In this document: positions 8,344 through 13,641 of the stretch, one piece after another
How positions within the stretch are numbered: the first letter of the stretch is position 1
Layout: each line of letters begins with the position of its first letter
NCBI GenBank assembly: GCA_002431975.1
Contig: DJFA01000008.1
Coordinates: forward strand, 7,137 to 20,777
DNA: 13,641 nt
Direction: 5' to 3'
Source of the DNA: Ruminococcus sp. UBA5884
GTDB taxonomy: Bacteria; Bacillota; Clostridia; Oscillospirales; Ruminococcaceae
Notes under the pieces: generated by a model
Told to the model about the DNA's origin: nothing
Seen by the model: only the letters and a program-made list of their open reading frames with translations
The model's database searches: none
Program-made: the position numbers and the translations under genes

Positions 8344-8364
8344 GTTTAATGTAAATTCGATAAT
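8344..8364. repeat. 21-base repeat shared with 11304-11324
   Basis: An exact direct copy of 11304-11324 (beginning GTTTAATG, ending TCGATAAT). Both copies are next to GGGCGACC composite units. Just left of it, ACATTAAA (8330-8337) and TTTAATGT (8345-8352) form a small AT-rich inverted repeat. The rest of 8250-8410 is AT-rich, and I see no gene in it. Confidence 0.75.
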
Positions 8365-8410
8365 GAGAATTTTATGATTTAAAACAAGAAATTTTTCGTT
8401 TATTATGTAA

Positions 8411-8590
8411 GGGCGACCATTGGTCGCCCGCCGAAATTATGGTTAAACCATAATTTTGATATCTGTTTTCTGTATGGGAAATCGTTGGTTATCAGCATTA
8501 AATTCTGGTAAATGCAACGGGCGACCAATGGTCGCCCCTACAAACGAATTTGCATATTATTTAATCCGAATTTCAGATTAACGAATTACA
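8411..8590. repeat. Composite paired GGGCGACC repeat unit, copy A
   Basis: It contains two 19-base palindromes (8411-8429 and 8519-8537, 9-base arms) 89 bases apart, a third inner palindrome at 8434-8456 (arms AAATTATGGTT/AACCATAATTT, one central base), and a flank at 8538-8590. Judged by flanks (TGTAG outside, CCG or TTGC inside), the two GGGCGACC palindromes face each other. The unit is an inverted near-copy of the one at 11121-11277, and its 8519-8590 part also matches 11329-11400 inverted, with about two differences. It lies between the khpA terminator and the hrcA regulatory region. Confidence 0.9.
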
Positions 8591-8598
8591 GAAACAAC

Positions 8599-8625
8599 AA
8601 AAAAAGCTGAAAGAAAACTTTCAGC
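8599..8625 (-). terminator. Intrinsic terminator after khpA
   Basis: On the minus strand GCTGAAAG and CTTTCAGC (plus 8606-8613 and 8618-8625) form a perfect 8-pair stem with a 4-base loop, followed by seven T (complement of 8599-8605). It starts 8 bases after the khpA stop and ends the ylxM-ffh-rpsP-khpA operon. Confidence 0.93.
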
Positions 8626-8633
8626 CTTTTATA

Positions 8634-8867
8634 TCAGTCGATTTCGACCATAACTTTCATATTTTTTCTGACCGCTGCCGAACGCATGATATCTCTGATT
8701 GCCTTGGCTATTTTGCCATGCTTTCCGATAACACGTCCCATATCATCGGGAGCAACATGAAGGTGAAATACGGTTATTCCGTCACTGTCCGGAGCATCTT
8801 CTGTAATTTCCACTGCTGATTTATCCTCAACAAGACCCTCTGCAATGGTATAGAGCAAATCTTTCAT
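8634..8867 (-). CDS. khpA: KH-domain RNA-binding protein KhpA
   Basis: A small RNA-binding protein of 77 residues consisting of essentially one KH domain. The RNA-contacting GxxG loop is visible as GKHG (48-51) within GRVIGKHGKIAKAIRDIMR. Family members (YlqC/KhpA) form homodimers or partner with KhpB/Jag and bind RNA broadly. The ATG at 8867 has a GGAGG at 8877-8881. It follows rpsP by 76 bases, and that gap holds a hairpin that may reduce readthrough. The rpsP-khpA order is standard in Firmicutes, but here khpA is the last gene before a terminator, without the usual rimM and trmD downstream. Confidence 0.93.
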   Translation of the reverse strand: MKDLLYTIAEGLVEDKSAVEITEDAPDSDGITVFHLHVAPDDMGRVIGKHGKIAKAIRDIMRSAAVRKNMKVMVEID

Positions 8868-8892
8868 AAATAAAATCCTCCATAAATAATAA

Positions 8893-8931
8893 AAAGGTTA
8901 GAATCAAAATTTCTTCTGATATCTAACCTTT
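8893..8931 (-). terminator. Possible attenuator between rpsP and khpA
   Basis: On the minus strand AAAGGTTAGA pairs with TCTAACCTTT (10 pairs, 19-base loop), ending in five T and then an AT-rich tail. It lies 12 bases after the rpsP stop and before the khpA ribosome binding site. The stem is AT-rich and the T run short, so partial termination or a 3'-end processing site is more likely than a full stop. Confidence 0.45.
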
Positions 8932-8943
8932 AAGCTGTCAGGA

Positions 8944-9186
8944 TCAGAGAGCACCCTCATTTTTAAGCAGACGCTTTACTGTATCTGTAGGCTGTGCACC
9001 ATTTGCAATCCATTTTTTAGCCTTTTCAGTATCAATCTTTACTACTGATGGTTCTTTAGTAGAATCATAGTAACCGATTTCTTCGATAAATCTGCCATCT
9101 CTCGGATATCTTGAGTCAGCAACAACTATACGATAAAAAGGAGCTTTTTTAGCACCCATTCTTCTGAGTCTGATTTTAACTGCCAT
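8944..9186 (-). CDS. rpsP: Small ribosomal subunit protein bS16
   Basis: Primary-binding protein of the 30S subunit. The 80-residue product begins with the family signature [20 protein letters not shown] and continues [20 protein letters not shown], and its length is normal for Firmicutes. The ATG at 9186 is preceded by GGAGGTGA (9193-9200). It follows ffh after a 65-base gap, and I see no terminator in that gap, so it is probably co-transcribed from the ylxM promoter. Confidence 0.98.
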   Translation of the reverse strand: MAVKIRLRRMGAKKAPFYRIVVADSRYPRDGRFIEEIGYYDSTKEPSVVKIDTEKAKKWIANGAQPTDTVKRLLKNEGAL

Positions 9187-9251
9187 TGAAATTCACCTCC
9201 ATAACAACAGGGTATATATATCAATGCATGGTAATCATGCAGATACGGCAT

Positions 9252-10631
9252 TTATTTTTTAACAGGCGGCATAGGCGGAAGATTGCCCATATCGCTGAGG
9301 TTCATGCCTGCAAGACGTTTTTTCATACGTTTGTTTGACCTGAAATTATTCTTGCCGAGCTTTTTCATAAGCTGCTGCATCTGGTCAAACTGTCTGAGCA
9401 GACGGTTTACGTCTTCTACCTTAGTACCGCTTCCCTTTGCGATACGTCTTTTTCTTGAAGGGGTAATGATTGAAGGCTTAGCACGTTCTGCGGGAGTCAT
9501 TGAAGTAATTACAGCCTCGATACGCAGGAACTGTCTGTCATCTATATCAGCCTCATCTATCTTGTCGCCGCCGGGGAGCATTGCGACTATATTTTTAAGA
9601 GGACCCATTTTCTGAATCTGCCTGAGCTGGTCAAGCAAATCATTCATATCAAATGTATTATCCTGAAGTTTTTTAGTAAGGCGTTCAGCTTCCTTCTGGT
9701 CAACGACATTTTCAGCCTTTTCGATAAGTGTTAAAACGTCGCCCATTCCGAGGATTCTTGAAGCCATTCTTTCAGGGTGGAACTGTTCAAAATCGTCAAG
9801 TTTTTCGCCCATTCCGACAAATTTTATAGGTTTGCCGGTAACTGCGAGAACTGACAGAGCAGCACCGCCTCTTGTATCTGAATCGAGTTTTGACATAAGA
9901 ACGCTTGTAATTCCGAGTGCATCATCAAAAGCCTTTGCGACATTTACAGCGTCCTGACCGGTCATAGCATCGACCACGAGCATTATTTCATGAGGAGAAG
10001 TTTCAGCCTTTATATTTTTAAGTTCGTCCATAAGTTCGGTATCTATATGCAGACGGCCGGCAGTATCGATAATAACGATATCGTGGCCATAATCCTTTGC
10101 ATATTTTATACTTTGCTTTGCGATGGTGACAGGATTTATCTGACCCATTTCAAAGACTTTTACGCCGGCTTTTTCGCCAACTACCTGAAGCTGACTGATA
10201 GCGGCAGGACGATAAACGTCACAGGCAACAAGGAGAGGTCTGTTTCCGTTTTTTTTGAAATATTTTGCGAGTTTTGCGGCATGAGTAGTTTTACCTGAAC
10301 CCTGAAGACCGCACATCATAATTATGCATGGTGGTTTTGACGGCATATTAATGCGTTCATTGGCATTACCCATCAGAGAACAGAGTTCTTCATTTACTAT
10401 TTTAATAACCATCTGTGCAGGAGTAAGGCTTGTAAGCACATCCTCACCGACAGCACGTTCTGAAACCTTTGCGACGAAATCCTTTACTACCTTATAGCTT
10501 ACATCGGCTTCAAGGAGAGCGAGTCTTACTTCACGCATAGCTTCCTTTACATCTGATTCAGTGAGTCTGCCTCTTGATTTCAGACGTCTGAAAACGTTGT
10601 TAAGTTTATCTGAAAGTCCTTCAAATGCCAT
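9252..10631 (-). CDS. ffh: Signal recognition particle GTPase Ffh
   Basis: The protein part of the SRP; with 4.5S/6S RNA it binds signal sequences on nascent chains and docks with FtsY at the membrane. The 459-residue protein has the helical N domain (about 1-88). The G domain carries GLQGSGKTT (108-116), DTAGR (189-193) and SKLD (247-250, usually TKLD). The Met-rich M domain (about 300-459) includes RRIAKGSGTKVEDVNRLL and ends in a Met/Pro-rich tail. I choose the ATG at 10631 (MAFEGLSDKL), 7 bases from GGAGG (10639-10643). The adjacent ATG at 10634 would leave only 4 bases. The stop of ylxM lies 14 bases upstream, so the two are tightly coupled. Confidence 0.98.
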   Translation of the reverse strand: MAFEGLSDKLNNVFRRLKSRGRLTESDVKEAMREVRLALLEADVSYKVVKDFVAKVSERAVGEDVLTSLTPAQMVIKIVNEELCSLMGNANERINMPSKPPCIIMMCGLQGSGKTTHAAKLAKYFKKNGNRPLLVACDVYRPAAISQLQVVGEKAGVKVFEMGQINPVTIAKQSIKYAKDYGHDIVIIDTAGRLHIDTELMDELKNIKAETSPHEIMLVVDAMTGQDAVNVAKAFDDALGITSVLMSKLDSDTRGGAALSVLAVTGKPIKFVGMGEKLDDFEQFHPERMASRILGMGDVLTLIEKAENVVDQKEAERLTKKLQDNTFDMNDLLDQLRQIQKMGPLKNIVAMLPGGDKIDEADIDDRQFLRIEAVITSMTPAERAKPSIITPSRKRRIAKGSGTKVEDVNRLLRQFDQMQQLMKKLGKNNFRSNKRMKKRLAGMNLSDMGNLPPMPPVKK

Positions 10632-10645
10632 CATTGCACCTCCGA

Positions 10646-11008
10646 TTAGATAAAATTCTGAGTTATACTGATAATCTCCTTGATACGGCAGGAGTCATTA
10701 TAAATTTTTTTTGATTTCTGACCTGATTCAGCACATATGCGGTCGGCAATGCTGCTGATTTCGGCAAGAGAGCTGCTGAGCCTTGAAAATTTTTCAGCGA
10801 GCATGAGTTTATTTTCGAGGTCAGAGAGTATCTGTTCCGAACGTTTTATAAAGTCATGAACGCCCTGACGAGTAATATTTTCATGTTCAGCTATTTCAGC
10901 GAGAGATAAATCCTCATAGTAATAGAGTTCCATAACATCACGCTGTTTAGGAGTAAGCATCTGACCATAGAAGTCAAGAAGCAAAGACATTTCAAGATTT
11001 TTGCTCAT
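10646..11008 (-). CDS. ylxM: YlxM family helix-turn-helix protein (SRP-associated)
   Basis: A 120-residue protein with a sigma-70 region 4-like helix-turn-helix at about 18-62 (LTPKQRDVMELYYYEDLSLA, then ITRQGVHDFIKRSEQIL). This is typical of YlxM/p13 proteins, which are encoded next to ffh and are reported to affect SRP function; the exact role is unsettled. The ATG at 11008 has a GGAGG at 11016-11020 with a 7-base spacer. It is the first gene of the operon behind a consensus promoter, and the ffh ribosome binding site starts only a few bases after its stop. The C-terminal half is not distinctive. Confidence 0.92.
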   Translation of the reverse strand: MSKNLEMSLLLDFYGQMLTPKQRDVMELYYYEDLSLAEIAEHENITRQGVHDFIKRSEQILSDLENKLMLAEKFSRLSSSLAEISSIADRICAESGQKSKKIYNDSCRIKEIISITQNFI

Positions 11009-11050
11009 ATGCGAACCTCCGGAAACGTTGTAAAGCTTTCAGCCTTTACA

Positions 11051-11079
11051 ATTATAAATGAAAAAGAATGCTTTGTCAA
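11051..11079 (-). promoter_or_regulatory. Consensus sigma-A promoter of ylxM-ffh-rpsP-khpA
   Basis: Minus-strand TTGACA (plus 11074-11079), exactly 17 bases, then TATAAT (plus 11051-11056): a perfect match to the consensus. An A/T tract at about 11084-11104, just upstream of the -35, looks like an UP element. The start of transcription should be near 11044, about 36 bases before the ylxM ATG. Confidence 0.92.
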
Positions 11080-11120
11080 TAGTTTTATAAAAAAAATTTT
11101 TTTAATAGTTGATTTGTTTA

Positions 11121-11277
11121 TCTGAAATTCGGATTAAATTGTTTTGTAGGGGCGACCATTGGTCGCCCGTTGCGGTTTGCCTGAATTTCAGATGGATAAT
11201 CAACATTTTACCATACAGAAAACAAATATCAAAATTATGGTTTAACCATAATTTCGGCGGGCGACCAATGGTCGCCC
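11121..11277. repeat. Composite paired GGGCGACC repeat unit, copy B
   Basis: Palindromes at 11150-11168 and 11259-11277 are 90 bases apart, with the inner palindrome AAATTATGGTT/AACCATAATTT at 11232-11254. TCTGAAATTC (11121-11130) and GAATTTCAGA (11183-11192) form outer arms around the first palindrome, so a longer nested hairpin is possible. It is an inverted near-copy of 8411-8590. The inner palindrome and both outer palindromes are identical between copies, while the connecting sequence has diverged, most strongly near the first palindrome. Confidence 0.9.
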
Positions 11278-11303
11278 CTACAGAAAAAATCGTTGAATTT
11301 ATG

Positions 11304-11324
11304 GTTTAATGTAAATTCGATAAT
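11304..11324. repeat. 21-base repeat shared with 8344-8364
   Basis: An exact direct copy of 8344-8364. It links the paired unit (11121-11277) to the single unit (11329-11424). Confidence 0.75.
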
Positions 11325-11328
11325 TATT

Positions 11329-11424
11329 GTAATTCGTTAATCTGAAATTCGGATTAAATGATATGCAAATTCGTTTTGTAGGGGCGACCATTGGTCGCCC
11401 GTTGCAATTTTCCTGAATTTCAGA
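11329..11424. repeat. Single GGGCGACC repeat (half unit) downstream of rnr
   Basis: The palindrome at 11382-11400 is flanked by the same left arm as copy B (TCTGAAATTC at 11341-11350) and closed by GAATTTCAGA at 11415-11424. 11329-11400 matches 8519-8590 inverted, with about one substitution and one indel. It begins 23 bases after the rnr stop codon. With no T-rich intrinsic terminator found for rnr, this hairpin is the most likely structure at its transcript 3' end, though it lacks a T run. Confidence 0.85.
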
Positions 11425-11447
11425 TGTTCAGCCAATGATTGCCCTTA

Positions 11448-13571
11448 TCAGTTCTGACAGAGTTCAAAATCAATATTACCGCTGTTTACATCAGCTCTTA
11501 CACATTTAACTCTTACCTTGTCGCCTGTCATGAAAGTCATTCCTGAAATTTCATCTCTTAAACATATCATTCCGTCAAAATCAAGTTTTCTGTCAGGCAT
11601 TGAATTGACATGAACCAGACCTTCAACTGTATTTTCAAGTTCGACATAGAAGCCGAATTCAGTTACACCTGATATTATGCCATCAAATTCCATACCTGTT
11701 TTTGATTTCATATATTCAGCCTTATAGCAGTCCTCGCAGTCACGTTCAACTGTCATAGCCTTTATTTCCGCATTGGTTGAACGTTCGGACGCATTGAGAG
11801 CAAATGATTCATAGCGTTTTTTAAGCCACTGAGCATCTTTTCCGCTTACAAGGTCGGATAATATGCGGTGTATTGCAAGGTCAGGGTAACGTCTTATAGG
11901 AGATGTGAAATGTGAATAGTCAGCAAGAGCAAGCCCGAAATGACCAAGCGGTTTATTCATATATTTTGCTTTTGCCATTGTACGCAGAACCATCATATTT
12001 ATTACCGGATATGCATCACTGCCATATGAATTTTTAAGGATTTCAGCAAGATGTGCAGGTTTCGGAACGGTAAAAGACGGATACTCAACATTCATTTTTC
12101 CAAGAATCTGTTTAAGATTATCGACCTTTGCAGAATCAGGATTTTCATGAACTCTGTAGACAAAAGGAATATTTTTTTCTCTTGCAAGCTTTGCAGCAGA
12201 TTCATTTGCCATAAGCATAAATTCCTCAATAATAATCTCGCTTGCACCTCTTGTGCGGGGAACTACATTACAGCATATGCCGTTTTCATCTATAATAAGC
12301 TTGCTTTCAGAAGTTTCAATCTGCGGAGCACCTCTTTTATCCTTTTTTTCAGTAAGGATATCAGCAAGTTCCTTCATAATGAAGATACTTTCAGAAACAT
12401 CAGAATATTTTTTCTTTATCTGTTCATCAGCGGTGTTGTCAAGAATTTTGTTTATTTCGGAATATACGCCTTTTACTCTTGAACGTATAACGGATTTTTT
12501 AAATGTATAATCCATAAGATTTCCGTCAGAGGATATTTTCATAACAGCTGAAAATGCAAGTCTGTCCTCATCAGGATTAAGCGAGCATATGCCGTTTGAG
12601 AGTGATTTCGGAAGCATAGGTATTACCTTGTCCGCATAGTATATGCTTGTACCTCTTTTAAGAGCTTCCTTGTCAATATTGCTGTTACCCTTTACATAAT
12701 GTGAAACATCAGCGATATGAACGCCGAGCATATAGCCGTCACTGAGCTTATGAACTGAAACAGCATCATCAAGGTCTTTTGATTCTGCACTGTCAATAGT
12801 GAATATAATCTCATCACGCAAATCAAGTCTGTTTTTTATATCATCATCAGAAATACCGGCAGCAGCCATTTTATCGGCATCATTTTCAACCTGTTTGGGG
12901 AATACGGTTTCAATTCCATTAAGTGAAAGCACTGAAGCGGCACAGCTTGCAGCTCTGTCGGAGCTGCCGAAATTAAGGACAGCCTTTGCAATATGTTCAG
13001 AATGTCTTGAACCTCTGTGAACAATTTCAGCAAGTATCTTGTCGCCGGCTTTAAAGACGGTATTTCCGCCCTTTACGAGTCTTATATGGTTATTGCTCAT
13101 TGAATCCGGAAGGAGATACATACTTCCGTCATAATCAACAACCATGCCTGAAAGCTGCTGAGTATTCTGTCTGAGAACTGAAACAACCTCACCTTCGGGC
13201 AGACCTGTTCTTGACGGGATAAGACGCATAAGCACGTCATCTTCCGGCATTGAACCCATGAGATATTTTCCCGGAATGAATATTTCAGAATTATCATCAT
13301 TTCTGACAGCAAATCCGAAAGTTTTATTGAGTCTTGATATTTTTGCAGGGAAATATCCGAGAACAGCCGATAATACAAAGCCTCTTTTTCTTTCAAATAT
13401 AAGACCGTCCTGAACCAGTTCTTCAACAGCCTGAACAAATTCACTATGATTTTTTTTCTTTGAACGGCATTTTGCAGCAAGTTCCTTGAAGGTTACAGGT
13501 TTTCTGCCGGATTTGTTAAGGAATACAAGTATTTTATTTTTATAAGTTTTTATATTGCTTTTTTCACTCAT
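11448..13571 (-). CDS. rnr: Ribonuclease R (RNase II/RNB family exoribonuclease)
   Basis: Processive 3'-to-5' exoribonuclease that degrades structured RNA, rRNA and defective mRNA. The 707-residue protein has an N-terminal helix-turn-helix (about 10-70), cold-shock-type RNA-binding domains (about 75-200) and the RNB catalytic domain (about 245-570). The four metal-binding aspartates are visible in TIDSAESKDLDDAV (D260, D266, D268, D269), and the signature HFTSPIRRYPDLAIHR lies at 554-569. A C-terminal S1 domain (about 627-705) follows. It lacks the long Lys-rich tail of the E. coli enzyme. I start at the ATG at 13571 (MSEKSN), with a GAGGTG at 13581-13586 and a 9-base spacer. The in-frame ATG at 13592 lies upstream of that site and lacks its own. 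The usual neighbours secG and smpB are not in view. Confidence 0.97.
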   Translation of the reverse strand: MSEKSNIKTYKNKILVFLNKSGRKPVTFKELAAKCRSKKKNHSEFVQAVEELVQDGLIFERKRGFVLSAVLGYFPAKISRLNKTFGFAVRNDDNSEIFIPGKYLMGSMPEDDVLMRLIPSRTGLPEGEVVSVLRQNTQQLSGMVVDYDGSMYLLPDSMSNNHIRLVKGGNTVFKAGDKILAEIVHRGSRHSEHIAKAVLNFGSSDRAASCAASVLSLNGIETVFPKQVENDADKMAAAGISDDDIKNRLDLRDEIIFTIDSAESKDLDDAVSVHKLSDGYMLGVHIADVSHYVKGNSNIDKEALKRGTSIYYADKVIPMLPKSLSNGICSLNPDEDRLAFSAVMKISSDGNLMDYTFKKSVIRSRVKGVYSEINKILDNTADEQIKKKYSDVSESIFIMKELADILTEKKDKRGAPQIETSESKLIIDENGICCNVVPRTRGASEIIIEEFMLMANESAAKLAREKNIPFVYRVHENPDSAKVDNLKQILGKMNVEYPSFTVPKPAHLAEILKNSYGSDAYPVINMMVLRTMAKAKYMNKPLGHFGLALADYSHFTSPIRRYPDLAIHRILSDLVSGKDAQWLKKRYESFALNASERSTNAEIKAMTVERDCEDCYKAEYMKSKTGMEFDGIISGVTEFGFYVELENTVEGLVHVNSMPDRKLDFDGMICLRDEISGMTFMTGDKVRVKCVRADVNSGNIDFELCQN

Positions 13572-13628
13572 AAAAAAATTCACCTCTTTCATTTTTATAA
13601 CATAACGCCAATTTGATGAATTATTTTT

Positions 13629-13641
13629 GTAGGGGCGACCA
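13629..13641. repeat. GGGCGACC repeat cut by the right window edge
   Basis: GTAGGGGCGACCA at the very end matches the left flank and first arm of the other copies. It lies about 58 bases upstream of the rnr start codon. Only half the palindrome is in view. Confidence 0.7.

Noticed and set aside
8382..8429. First GGGCGACC palindrome as an intrinsic terminator
   Set aside because: None of the GGGCGACC palindromes is followed by a T run in either direction, and dedicated terminators are present for khpA and the membrane-protein gene.
11009..11050. Riboswitch or SRP RNA gene ahead of ylxM
   Set aside because: The leader is only about 36 bases after the predicted start and shows no conserved RNA fold that I recognise.
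8411..11400. CRISPR-like array of palindromic repeats
   Set aside because: Repeats are few, irregularly spaced, change orientation, are interrupted by a whole operon, and have related rather than unique intervening sequence. No cas gene is in view.
13569..13592. rnr start at the ATG at 13592
   Set aside because: That ATG lies upstream of the GAGGTG ribosome binding site, which is correctly spaced for the ATG at 13571, and it has no site of its own.

Overview
The window reads as a chromosomal segment of a low-to-mid-GC Clostridia member; a Ruminococcus/Oscillospiraceae-type genome is my best guess, from gene content and repeat style only. Supporting points are the hrcA-grpE-dnaK-dnaJ operon behind a perfect CIRCE operator, a Gram-positive-type DnaK, the ylxM-ffh-rpsP-khpA group, strong GGAGG ribosome binding sites, and intergenic palindromic repeats. 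Every gene is on the minus strand, so transcription runs from the right end to the left.

Right to left: (1) rnr, encoding the exoribonuclease RNase R, begins near the right edge just inside a truncated repeat. It has no clear intrinsic terminator of its own and runs into a repeat-rich gap. (2) ylxM-ffh-rpsP-khpA (SRP regulator candidate, SRP GTPase, ribosomal protein S16, KH-domain RNA-binding protein) starts from a textbook promoter (TTGACA-N17-TATAAT) and ends at a strong intrinsic terminator. The rimM-trmD-rplS genes that often follow in Firmicutes are absent. (3) A second repeat-rich gap. (4) The heat-shock operon hrcA-grpE-(orphan ORF)-dnaK-dnaJ, with a sigma-A-like promoter and CIRCE upstream of hrcA, a probable second promoter before dnaK, and a terminator after dnaJ. 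(5) A separate gene for a large polytopic membrane protein resembling GT-C glycosyltransferases, with its own terminator, followed by another repeat at the left edge.

How the genes work together: HrcA represses the operon through CIRCE, while DnaK, DnaJ and GrpE form the Hsp70 folding cycle. Ffh and S16 belong to the protein-targeting and translation machinery, KhpA binds RNA, and RNase R degrades structured RNA.

Two things stand out. The first is a repeat family built on a 19-base palindrome (GGGCGACCATTGGTCGCCC). It occurs singly and as paired composite units, and it sits only at transcription-unit boundaries. Two composite units in opposite orientation bracket the ylxM-ffh-rpsP-khpA operon. 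The second is an AT-rich orphan ORF between grpE and dnaK. Its upstream region looks like coding sequence broken by two frame changes in poly-A runs. I saw no CRISPR array, tRNA, rRNA or transposase gene.
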